From: Hippophae tibetana
Lineage: Eukaryota > Streptophyta > Magnoliopsida > Rosales > Elaeagnaceae
Length of the DNA stretch: 64,000 bases
NCBI GenBank assembly: GCA_037013495.1
Contig: CM072801.1
Span: 73,083,816 to 73,147,815, forward strand
Reading direction: 5' to 3'
The notes under the pieces were generated by a model. It saw nothing but the letters and a program-made list of their open reading frames with translations. It ran no database searches and was not told where the DNA came from. The position numbers and the translations under genes are program-made. This document shows positions 45,826-58,900 of this stretch, one piece after another (positions within the stretch are counted from its first letter, which is position 1; every line of letters starts with the position of its first letter).

Positions 45826-48800
45826 TTGGTCGTACCCTATTACCTTGTTTTCTATTCTTGTTCTTTCAGATTGAAATTCTACCATCTTAACCATGTTTTA
45901 AGAAATTCAACCTTGCTTATTCTTTGTGTTCCTAGGTACATATGTTGTCCGCGAAATGGTTTTGCATTGTTTTGTATCATAGCCTTGGTTGCTGAAAATA
46001 GTTTATCTATCTTTATTTTTCTTTTGTTTGAATTTTATTTTTATAAAAATTTGTCCTTTGATTGTTTTCTGCTTTCTTAAGTCAGAAATCAGAAAAAAGA
46101 ATTAAATTGTGTCCTTGAAGTCGAGTGTTTTCTTTCAATTTTGTTGTCTTTCTTTTCTTATTTGGATTTCATTTCGTAGCTTTCCTTAGTTTTGCGGTAT
46201 TTTTTTCTCGTTATTTCATTCTTGTTTTCAACCTATCTATGTTTTTGAAAAAAACAAGAAAGTTACTACAGTTCACAATTTCAAAACAAAAGGAAGTTAT
46301 CAATTGGGGTTGAAACTATAAACTGTCATAACTTTTGACTCGTATATCGAAACGACTATTATAATATATCAAATCGAAACATATTTCCATACATAAAAAA
46401 TAGACTATAGCACTAGTTTTTCTATTCTCATATTTTAACCCAGATTCCATCGTTTAGAATACTTATAGACGTCTTAAAATTTGGTCGCACCCTATTACCT
46501 TGTTTTCTATTCTTGTTCTTTCAGATTGCAATTCTATCATCTTAACCATGTTTTAAGAAATTCAACCTTGCTTATTCTTTGTGTTCCTAGGTACATATGT
46601 TGTCCGCGAAATGGTTTTGCATTGTTTTGTATCATAGCCTTGGTTGCTGAAAATGGTTTATCTATCTTTATTTTTCTTTTGTTTGAATTTTAGTTTTATA
46701 AAAATTTGTCCTTTGATTGTTTTCTGCTTTCTTAAGTGAGAAATCACGAAAAAAGAATTAAATTGTGTCTTGCAAGTTGAGTGTTTTCTTTCTATTTTGT
46801 TGTCATTCTTTTCCTATTTGGATTTCATTTCGTAGCTTTCCTTAGTTTCGTGGTATTGTTTTCTCTTTATTTCATTTTTGTGTTCAACCTATCTATGTTT
46901 TTGAAAAAAACAAGAAAGTTACTACAGTTCACAATTTCAAAAACAAAAAAAGTTAACAATTAGGGTTGAAACTATAAAGTGTCATAACTTTTGACTCGTG
47001 TATCGAAACGACTATTATAATATATCAAATCGAAACATATTTCCATACATAAAAAACACACTATAGCACTAGTTTTTCTATTCTCATATTTTAACCCAGA
47101 TTCCATCGTTTACAATACTTATAGACGTCTTAAAATTTGGTCGTACCCTATTACCTTGTTTTCTATTCTTGTTCTTTCAGATTGAAATTCTACCATCTTA
47201 ACCATGTTTTAAGAAATTCAACCTTGCTTATTCTTTGTGTTCCTAGGTACATATGTTGTCCGCGAAAAGGTTTTGCATTTTTTTGTATCATAGCCTTGGT
47301 TGTTGAAAATGGTTTATTTATCTTTATTTTTCTACTGTTTGAATTTTAGATTTATAAAAATTTGTCCTTTGATAGTTTTCTGCTTTCTTAAGTCAGAAAT
47401 CAGAAAAAAGAATTAAATTGTGTCCTTGAAGTCGAGTGTTTTCTTTCAATTTTGTTGTCTTTCTTTTCTTATTTGGATTTCATTTCGTAGCTTTCCTTAG
47501 TTTTGCGGTATTTTTTTCTCGTTATTTCATTCTTGTTTTCAACCTATCTATGTTTTTGAAAAAAACAAGAAAGTTACTACAGTTCACAATTTCAAAACAA
47601 AAGGAAGTTATCAATTGGGGTTGAAACTATAAACTGTCATAACTTTTGACTCGTATATCGAAACGACTATTATAATATATCAAATCGAAACATATTTCCA
47701 TACATAAAAAATAGACTATAGCACTAGTTTTCCTATTCTCATATTTTAACCCAGATTCCATCGTTTACAATACTTATAGACGTCTTAAAATTTGGTCGCA
47801 CCCTATTACCTTGTTTTCTATTCTTGTTCTTTCAGATTGCAATTCTATCATCTTAACCATGTTTTAAGAAATTCAACCTTGCTTATTCTTTGTGTTCCTA
47901 GGTACATATGTTGTCCGCGAAATGGTTTTGCATTGTTTTGTATCATAGCCTTGGTTGCTGAAAATGGTTTATCTATCTTTATTTTTCTTTTGTTTGAATT
48001 TTAGTTTTATAAAAATTTGTCCTTTGATTGTTTTCTGCTTTCTTAAGTGAGAAATCACGAAAAAAGAATTAAATTGTGTCTTGCAAGTTGAGTGTTTTCT
48101 TTCTATTTTGTTGTCATTCTTTTCCTATTTGGATTTCATTTCGTAGCTTTCCTTAGTTTCGTGGTATTGTTTTCTCTTTATTTCATTTTTGTGTTCAACC
48201 TATCTATGTTTTTGAAAAAAACAAGAAAGTTACTACAGTTCACAATTTCAAAAACAAAAAAAGTTAACAATTAGGGTTGAAACTATAAAGTGTCATAACT
48301 TTTGACTCGTGTATCGAAACGACTATTATAATATATCAAATCGAAACATATTTCCATACATAAAAAACACACTATAGCACTAGTTTTTCTATTCTCATAT
48401 TTTAACCCAGATTCCATCGTTTACAATACTTATAGACGTCTTAAAATTTGGTCGTACCCTATTACCTTGTTTTCTATTCTTGTTCTTTCAGATTGAAATT
48501 CTACCATCTTAACCATGTTTTAAGAAATTCAACCTTGCTTATTCTTTGTGTTCCTAGGTACATATGTTGTCCGCGAAAAGGTTTTGCATTTTTTTGTATC
48601 ATAGCCTTGGTTGTTGAAAATGGTTTATTTATCTTTATTTTTCTACTGTTTGAATTTTAGATTTATAAAAATTTGTCCTTTGATAGTTTTCTGCTTTCTT
48701 AAGTCAGAAATCAGAAAAAAGAATTAAATTGTGTCCTTGAAGTCGAGTGTTTTCTTTCAATTTTGTTGTCTTTCTTTTCTTATTTGGATTTCATTTCGTA

Positions 48801-51070
48801 GCTTTCCTTAGTTTTGCGGTATTTTTTTCTCGTTATTTCATTCTTGTTTTCAACCTATCTATGTTTTTTAAAAAAACAAGAAAGTTACTACAGTTCACAA
48901 TTTCAAAACAAAAGGAAGTTATCAATTGGGGTTGAAACTATAAACTGTCATAACTTTTGACTCGTATATCGAAACGACTATTATAATATATCAAATCGAA
49001 ACATATTTCCATACATAAAAAATAGACTATAGCACTAGTTTTCCTATTCTCATATTTTAACCCAGATTCCATCGTTTACAATACTTATAGACGTCTTAAA
49101 ATTTGGTCGCACCCTATTACCTTGTTTTCTATTCTTGTTCTTTCAGATTGCAATTCTATCATCTTAACCATGTTTTAAGAAATTCAACCTTGCTTATTCT
49201 TTGTGTTCCTAGGTACATATGTTGTCCGCGAAATGGTTTTGCATTGTTTTGTATCATAGCCTTGGTTGCTGAAAATGGTTTATCTATCTTTATTTTTCTT
49301 TTGTTTGAATTTTAGTTTTATAAAAATTTGTCCTTTGATTGTTTTCTGCTTTCTTAAGTGAGAAATCACGAAAAAAGAATTAAATTGTGTCTTGCAAGTT
49401 GAGTGTTTTCTTTCTATTTTGTTGTCATTCTTTTCCTATTTGGATTTCATTTCGTAGCTTTCCTTAGTTTCGTGGTATTGTTTTCTCTTTATTTCATTTT
49501 TGTGTTCAACCTATCTATGTTTTTGAAAAAAACAAAAAAGTTACTACAGTTCACAATTTCAAAAACAAAAAAAGTTAACAATTAGGGTTGAAACTATAAA
49601 CTGTCATAACTTTTGACTCGTGTATCGAAACGACTATTATAATATATCAAATCGAAACATATTTCCATACATAAAAAACACACTATAGCACTAGTTTTTC
49701 TATTCTCATATTTTAACCCAGATTCCATCGTTTACAATACTTATAGACGTCTTAAAATTTGGTCGTACCCTATTACCTTGTTTTCTATTCTTGTTCTTTC
49801 AGATTGAAATTCTACCATCTTAACCATGTTTTAAGAAATTCAACCTTGCTTATTCTTTGTGTTCCTAGGTACATATGTTGTCCGCGAAAAGGTTTTGCAT
49901 TTTTTTGTATCATAGCCTTGGTTGTTGAAAATGGTTTATTTATCTTTATTTTTCTACTGTTTGAATTTTAGATTTATAAAAATTTGTCCTTTGATTGTTT
50001 TCTGCTTTCTTAAGTCAGAAATCAGAAAAAAGAATTAAATTGTGTCCTTGAAGTCAAGTGTTTTCTTTCAATTTTGTTGTCTTTCTTTTCTTATTTGGAT
50101 TTCATTTCGTAGCTTTCCTTAGTTTTGCGGTATTTTTTTCTCGTTATTTCATTTTTGTTTTCAACCTATCTATGTTTTTGAAAAAAACAAGAAAGTTACT
50201 ACAGTTCACAATTTCAAAACAAAAGGAAGTTATCAATTGGGGTTGAAACTATAAACTGTCATAACTTTTGACTCGTATATCGAAACGACTATTATAATAT
50301 ATCAAATCGAAACATATTTCCATACATAAAAAATAGACTATAGCACTAGTTTTTCTATTCTCATATTTTAACCCAGATTCCATCGTTTACAATACTTATA
50401 GACGTCTTAAAATTTGGTCGCACCCTATTACCTTGTTTTCTATTCTTGTTCTTTCAGATTGCAATTCTATCATCTTAACCATGTTTTAAGAAATTCAACC
50501 TTGCTTATTCTTTGTGTTCCTAGGTACATATGTTGTCCGCGAAATGGTTTTGCATTGTTTTGTATCATAGCCTTGGTTGCTGAAAATGGTTTATCTATCT
50601 TTATTTTTCTTTTGTTTGAATTTTAGTTTTATACTAATTTGTCCTTTGATTGTTTTCTGCTTTCTTAAGTGAGAAATCACGTAAAAAGAATTAAATTGTG
50701 TCTTGCAAGTTGAGTGTTTTCTTTCTATTTTGTTGTCATTCCTTTCCTATTTGGATTTCATTTCGTAGCTTTCCTTAGTTTCGCGGTATTTTTTTCTCGT
50801 TATTTCATTTTTGTGTTCAACCTATCTATGTTTTTTGAAAAAAGAAGGAAAGTTACTGCAGTTCATAATTTCAAAACAAAAGGAAGTTATCAATTGGGAT
50901 TGAAATTGTAAACTGTCATAACTTTTGACTCGTATATCGAAACGACTATTATAATATATCAAATTGAAACATATTTCCATACATAAAAAACACACTATAG
51001 TACAAGTTTTTCTATTCTCATATTTTAACCCATATTCCATCGTTTACACTACTTATAGACGTCTTAAAAT
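45826..51070. repeat. HOR dimer, 1311 bp, about four copies
   Basis: Two subtypes alternate. One has GGTCGTACCC and TTCTACCATC (45826, 47137, 48448, 49759); the other has GGTCGCACCC and TTCTATCATC (46481, 47792, 49103, 50414). Further dimer marks are TCGTGTATCG, CCTTGAAGTC and AAAAAATAGAC. The middle copies are almost identical, for example CTAGTTTTCC at 47726 and 49037. Confidence 0.88.
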
Positions 51071-51325
51071 TTGGTCGCACCCTATTACCTTGATTTCTAT
51101 TCTTGTTCTTTCGGATTGCAATTATATCATCTTAACCATGTTATAAGAAATTCAACCTTGCTTATTCTTTGTGTTCATAGGTACATATGTTGTCCGCGAA
51201 AAGGTTTTGCATTGTTTTGTATCATAGCCTTGGTTGCTGAAAATGGTTTATCTATCTTTATTTTTCTATTGTTAGAATTTTAGATTTATAAAAATTTGTC
51301 CTTTGATTGTTTTCTGCTTTCTTAA

Positions 51326-54300
51326 GTGAGAAATCACGAAAAAAGAATTAAATTGTGTCCTTCAAGTCGAGTGTTTTCTTTCAATTTTGTTGTCATTCTT
51401 TTCCTATTTGGATTTCATTTCGTAGCTTTCCTTAGTTTCGTGGTATTTTTTTCTCTTTATTTCATTTTTGTGTTCAACCGATCTATGTTTTTGAAAAAAA
51501 CAAGAAAGTTACTACAGTTCACAATTTCAAAAACAAAAAAAGTTATCAATTAGGGTTGAAACTATAAACTGTCATAACTTTTGACTCGTATATCGAAACG
51601 ACTATTATAATATATTAAATCGAAACATATTTTCATACATAAAAAACACACTATAGCACTAGTTTTTCTATTCTCATATTTTAACCCAGATTCCATCGTT
51701 TACACTACTTATAGACGTCTTAAAATTTAGTCGCACCCTAGTACCTTGTTTTCTATTCTTGTTCTTTCAGATTGCAATTCTATCATCTTAACCATGTTTT
51801 AAGAAATTCAACCTTGCTTATTCTTTGTGTTCATAGGTACATATGTTGTCCGCGAAAAGGTTTTGCATTGTTTTGTATCATAGCCTTGGTTGCTGAAAAT
51901 GGTTTATCTATCTTTATTTTTCTATTGTTAGAATTTTAGATTTATAAAAATATTTCCTTTGATTGTTTTCTGCTTTCTTAAGTGAGAAATCACGAAAAAA
52001 GAATTAAATTGTGTCCTTCAAGTCGAGTGTTTTCTTTCAATTTTGTTGTCATTCTTTTCCTATTTGGATTTCATTTCGTAGCTTTCCTTAGTTTCGTGGT
52101 ATTTTTTTCTCTTTATTTCATTTTTGTGTTCAACCTATCTATGTTTTTGAAAAAAACAAGAAAGTTACTACAGTTCACAATTTCAAAAACAAAAAAAGTT
52201 ATCAATTAGGGTTGAAACTATAAACTGTCATAACTTTTGACTCGTATATCAAAACGACTACTATAATATATCAAATCGAAACATATTTCCATACATAAAA
52301 AACACACTATAGCATTAGTTTTTCTATTCTCATATTTTAACCCAGATTCCATCGTTTACACTACTTATAGACGTCTTAAAATTTAGTCGCACCCTAGTAC
52401 CTTGTTTTCTATTCTTGTTCTTTCAGATTGCAATTCTATCATCTTAACCATGTTTTAAGAAATTCAACCTTGCTTATTCTTTGTGTTCCTAGGTACATAT
52501 GTTGTCCGCGAAAAGGTTTTGCATTGTTTTGTATCATAGCCTTGGTTGCTGAAAATGGTTTATCTATCTTTATTTTTGTTTTGTTTGAATTTTAGATTTA
52601 TAAAAATTTGTCCTTTGATTGTTTTCTGCTTTCTTAAGTGGGAAATCATGAAAAAAGAATTAAATTGTGTCTTGCAAGTGGAGTGTTTTCTTTCTATTTT
52701 GTTGTCATTCTTTTCCTATTTGGATTTCATTTCGTAGCTTTCCTTAGTTTCGCCGTATTTTTTTCTCGTTATTTCATTTTTGTGTTCAACCTATCTATGT
52801 TTTTGAAAAAAACAAGAAAGTTACTACAGTTCACAATTTCAAAAACAAAAAAAGTTATCAATTAGGGTTGAAACTATAAACTGTCATAACTTTTGACTCG
52901 TATATCGAAACGACTATTATAATATATTAAATCGAAACATATTTCCATACATAAAAAACACACTATAGCACTAGTTTTTCTATTCTCATATTTTAACCCA
53001 GATTCCATCGTTTACACTACTTATAGACGTCTTAAAATTTAGTCGCACCCTAGTACCTTGTTTTCTATTCTTGTTCTTTCAGATTGCAATTCTATCATCT
53101 TAACCATGTTTTAAGAAATTCAACCTTGCTTATTCTTTGTGTTCATAGGTACATATGTTGTCCGCGAAAAGGTTTTGCATTGTTTTGTATCATAGCCTTG
53201 GTTGCTGAAAATGGTTTATCTATCTTTATTTTTCTATTGTTAGAATTTTAGATTTATAAAAATTTGTCCTTTGATTGTTTTCTGCTTTCTTAAGTGAGAA
53301 ATCACGAAAAAAGAATTAAATTGTGTCCTTCAAGTCGAGTGTTTTCTTTCAATTTTGTTGTCATTCTTTTCCTATTTGGATTTCATTTCGTAGCTTTCCT
53401 TAGTTTCGTGGTATTTTTTTCTCTTTATTTCATTTTTGTGTTCAACCTATCTATGTTTTTGAAAAAAACAAGAAAGTTACTACAGTTCACAATTTCAAAA
53501 ACAAAAAAAGTTATCAATTAGGGTTGAAACTATAAACTGTCATAACTTTTGACTCGTATATCGAAACGACTACTATAATATATCAAATCGAAACATATTT
53601 CCATACATAAAAAACACACTATAGCACTAGTTTTTCTATTCTCATATTTTAACCCAGATTCCATCGTTTACACTACTTATAGACGTCTTAAAATTTAGTC
53701 GCACCCTAGTACCTTGTTTTCTATTCTTGTTCTTTCAGATTGCAATTCTATCATCTTAACCATGTTTTAAGAAATTCAACCTTGCTTATTCTTTGTGTTC
53801 ATAGGTACATATGTTGTCCGCGAAAAGGTTTTGCATTGTTTTGTATCATAGCCTTGGTTGCTGAAAATGGTTTATCTATCTTTATTTTTCTATTGTTAGA
53901 ATTTTAGATTTATAAAAATTTGTCCTTTGATTGTTTTCTGCTTTCTTAAGTGAGAAATCACGAAAAAAGAATTAAATTGTGTCCTTCAAGTCGAGTGTTT
54001 TCATTCAATTTTGTTGTCATTCTTTTCCTATTTGGATTTCATTTCGTAGCTTTCCTTAGTTTCGTGGTATTTTTTTCTCTTTATTTCATTTTTGTGTTCA
54101 ACCTATCTATGTTTTTGAAAAAAACAAGAAAGTTACTACAGTTCACAATTTCAAAAACAAAAAAAGTTATCAATTAGGGTTGAAACTATAAACTGTCATA
54201 ACTTTTGACTCGTATATCGAAACGACTACTATAATATATCAAATCGAAACATATTTCCATACATAAAAAACACACTATAGCATTAGTTTTTCTATTCTCA

Positions 54301-55917
54301 TATTTTAACCCAGATTCCATCGTTTACACTACTTATAGACGTCTTAAAATTTAGTCGCACCCTAGTACCTTGTTTTCTATTCTTGTTCTTTCAGATTGCA
54401 ATTCTATCATCTTAACCATGTTTTAAGAAATTCAACCTTGCTTATTCTTTGTGTTCCTAGGTACATATGTTGTCCGCGAAAAGGTTTTGCATTGTTTTGT
54501 ATCATAGCCTTGGTTGCTGAAAATGGTTTATCTATCTTTATTTTTGTTTAGTTTGAATTTTAGATTTATAAAAATTTGTCCTTTGATTGTTTTCTGCTTT
54601 CTTAAGTGGGAAATCATGAAAAAAGAATTAAATTGTGTCTTGCAAGTGGAGTGTTTTCTTTCTATTTTGTTGTCATTCTTTTCCTATTTGGATTTCATTT
54701 CGTAGCTTTCCTTAGTTTCGCCGTATTTTTTTCTCGTTATTTCATTTTTGTGTTCAACCTATCTATGTTTTTGAAAAAAACAAGAAAGTTACTACAGTTC
54801 ACAATTTCAAAATCAAAAAAAGTTATCAATTAGGGTTGAAACTATAAACTGTCATAACTTTTGACTCGTATATCGAAACGACTATTATAATATATTAAAT
54901 CGAAACATATTTCCATACATAAAAAACACACTATAGCACTAGTTTTTCTATTCTCATATTTTAACCCAGATTCCATCGTTTACACTACTTATAGACGTCT
55001 TAAAATTTAGTCGCACCCTAGTACCTTGTTTTCTATTCTTGTTCTTTCAGATTGCAATTCTATCATCTTAACCATGTTTTAAGAAATTCAACCTTGCTTA
55101 TTCTTTGTGTTCATAGGTACATATGTTGTCCGCGAAAAGGTTTTGCATTGTTTTGTGTCATAGCCTTGGTTGCTGAAAATGGTTTATCTATCTTTATTTT
55201 TCTATTGTTAGAATTTTAGATTTATAAAAATTTGTCCTTTGATTGTTTTCTGCTTTCTTAAGTGAGAAATCACGAAAAAAGAATTAAATTGTGTCCTTCA
55301 AGTCGAGTGTTTTCTTTCAATTTTGTTGTCATTCTTTTCCTATTTGGATTTCATTTCGTAGCTTTCCTTAGTTTCGTGGTATTTTTTTCTCTTTATTTCA
55401 TTTTTGTGTTCAACCTATCTATGTTTTTGAAAAAAACAAGAAAGTTACTACAGTTCACAATTTCAAAAACAAAAAAAGTTATCAATTAGGGTTGAAACTA
55501 TAAACTGTCATAACTTTTGACTCGTATATCGAAACGACTACTATAATATATCAAATCGAAACATATTTCCATACATAAAAAACACACTATAGCACTAGTT
55601 TTTCTATTCTCATATTTTAACCCAGATTCCATCGTTTACACTACTTATAGACGTCTTAAAATTTAGTCGCACCCTAGTACCTTGTTTTCTATTCTTGTTC
55701 TTTGAGATTGCAATTCTATCATCTTAACCATGTTTTAAGAAATTCAACCTTGCTTATTCTTTGTGTTCCTAGGTACATATGTTGTCCGCGAAAAGGTTTT
55801 GCATTGTTTTGTATCATAGCCTTGGTTGCTGAAAATGGTTTATCTATCTTTATTTTTCTTTTGTTTGAATTTTAGATTTATAAAAATTTGTCCTTTGATT
55901 GTTTTCTGCTTTCTTAA
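51326..55917. repeat. HOR trimer, 1968 bp, two copies plus a partial third
   Basis: Units 51326-53293 and 53294-55261, then one further monomer. Most monomers have AAATTTAGTCGCACCCTAG. Every third has GTGGGAAATCATG (52638, 54606) preceded by TTTTTGTTT, and GTTCATAGG alternates with GTTCCTAGG. A next GTGGGAAATCATG unit at 55918 comes after only two monomers, so the last trimer lost a unit. Confidence 0.85.
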
Positions 55918-58900
55918 GTGGGAAATCATGAACAAAGAATTAAATTGTGCCTTCCAAGTGGAGTGTTTTCTTTCTATTTTGTTGTCATTCTTTCCCTATT
56001 TGGATTTCATTTCGTAGCTTTCCTTAGTTTCGCCGTATTTTTTTCTCGTTATTTCATTTTTGTGTTCAACCTATCTATGTTTTTGAGAAAAGAAGGAAAG
56101 TTACTGCAGTTCATAATTTCAAAACAAAAAGAAGTTATCAAATGGGATTGAAACTGTAAACTGTCATAACTTTTGACTCGTATATCGAAACGACTATTAT
56201 AATATATTAAATCGAAACATATTTCCATACATAAATAACAGACTATAGCACTAGTTTTTCTATTCTCATATTTTAACCCAGATTCCATCGTTTACACTAC
56301 TTATAGACGTCTTAAAATTTGGTCGCACCCTATTACCTTGTTTTCTATTCTTGTTCTTTCAAATTGCAATTCTATCATCTTAACCATGTTTTAAGAAATT
56401 CAACCTTGCTTATTCTTTGTGTTCCTAGGTACATATGTTGTCCGCGAAATGGTTTTGCATTGTTTTGTATCATAGCCTTGGTTGCTGAAAATGGTTTATC
56501 TATCTTTATTTTTCTTTTGTTTGAATTTTAGTTTTATAAAAATTTGTCCTTTGATTGTTTTCTGCTTTCTTAAGTGAGAAATCACGAAAAAAGAATTAAA
56601 TTGTGTCTTGCAAGTTGAGTGTTTTCTTTCTATTTTGTTGTCATTCTTTTCCTATTTGGATTTCATTTCGTAGCTTTCCTTAGTTTCGCGGTATTTTTTT
56701 CTCGTTATTTCATTTTTGTGTTCAACCTATCTATGTTTTTTGAAAAAAGAAGGAAAGTTACTGCAGTTCATAATTTCAAAACAAAAAGAAGTTATCAATT
56801 GGGATTGAAACTGTAAACTGTCATAACTTTTGACTCGTATATCGAAACGACTATTATAATATATCAAATCGAAACATATTTCCATACATAAAAAACACAC
56901 TATAGTACTAGTTTTTCTATTCTCATATTTTAACCCAAATTCCATCGTTTACACTACTTATAGACGTCTTAAAATGTGGTCGCACCCTATTACCTTGATT
57001 TCTATTCTTGTTATTTCAGATTGAAATTCTTTCATCTTAACCATGTTTTAAGAAATTCAACCTTGCTTATTCTTTGTGTTCCTAGGTACATATGTTGTCC
57101 GCGAAAAGGTTTTGCATTTTTTTGTATCATAGCCTTGGTTGCTGAAAATGGTTTATTTATCTTTATTTTTCTACTGTTTGAATTTTAGATTTATATAAAT
57201 TTGTCCTTTGATTGTTTTCTGCTTTCTTAAGTCAGAAATCAGAAAAAAGAATTAAATTGTGTCCTTCAAGTCGAGTGTTTTCTTTCAATTTTGTTGTCTT
57301 TCTTTTCCTATTTGGATTTCATTTCGTAGCTTTCCTTAGTTTCGCGGTATTTTTTTCTCGTTATTTCATTTTTGTTTTCAACCTATCTATGTTTTTGAAA
57401 AAAACAAGAAAGTTACTACAGTTCACAATTTCAAAACAAAAGTAAGTTATCAATTGGGGTTGAAACTATAAACTGTCATAACTTTTGACTCGTATTTCGA
57501 AACGACTCTTATAATATATCAAATCGAAACATATTTCCATACATCAAAAACAAACTATAGCACTAGTTTTTCTATTCTCATATTTTAACCCAGATTCCAT
57601 GGTTTACAATACTTATAGACGTCTTAAAATTTGGTCGCACCCTATTACCTTGTTTTCTATTCTTGTTCTTTCAGATTGCAATTCTATCATCTTAACCATG
57701 TTTTAAGAAATTCAACCTTGCTTATTCTTTGTGTTCCTAGGTACATATGTTGTCCGCGAAATGGTTTTGCATTGTTTTGTATCATAGCCTTGGTTGCTGA
57801 AAATGGTTTATCTATCTTTATTTTTCTTTTGTTTGAATTTTAGTTTTATAAAAATTTGTCCTTTGATTGTTTTCTGCTTTCTTAAGTGAGAAATCACGAA
57901 AAAAGAATTAAATTGTGTCTTGCAAGTTGAGTGTTTTCTTTCTATTTTGTTGTCATTCTTTTCCTATTTGGATTTCATTTCGTAGCTTTCCTTAGTTTCG
58001 TGGTATTGTTTTCTCTTTATTTCATTTTTGTGTTCAACCTATCTATGTTTTTGAAAAAAACAAGAAAGTTACTACAGTTCACAATTTCAAAAACAAAAAA
58101 AGTTAACAATTAGGGTTGAAACTATAAATTGTCATAACTTTTGACTCGTGTATCGAAACGACTATTATAATATATCAAATCGAAACATATTTCCATACAT
58201 AAAAAACACACTATAGCACTAGTTTTTCTATTCTCATATTTTAACCCAGATTCCATCGTTTACAATACTTATAGACGTCTTAAAATTTGGTCGTACCCTA
58301 TTACCTTGTTTTCTATTCTTGTTCTTTCAGATTGAAATTCTACCATCTTAACCATGTTTTAAGAAATTCAACTTTGCTTATTCTTTGTGTTCCTAGGTAC
58401 ATATGTTGTCCGCGAAAAGGTTTTGCATTTTTTTGTATCATAGCCTTGGTTGTTGAAAATGGTTTATTTATCTTTATTTTTCTACTGTTTGAATTTTAGA
58501 TTTATAAAAATTTGTCCTTTGATTGTTTTCTGCTTTCTTAAGTCAGAAATCAGAAAAAAGAATTAAATTGTGTCCTTGAAGTCGAGTGTTTTCTTTCAAT
58601 TTTGTTGACTTTCTTTTCTTATTTGGATTTCATTTCGTAGCTTTCCTTAGTTTTGCGGTATTTTTTTCTCGTTATTTCATTTTTGTTTTCAACCTATCTA
58701 TGTTTTTGAAAAAAACAAGAAAGTTACTACAGTTCACAATTTCAAAACAAAAGGAAGTTATCAATTGGGGTTGAAACTATAAACTGTCATAACTTTTGAC
58801 TCGTATATCGAAACGACTATTATAATATATCAAATCGAAACATATTTCCATACATAAAAAATAGACTATAGCACTAGTTTTTCTATTCTCATATTTTAAC

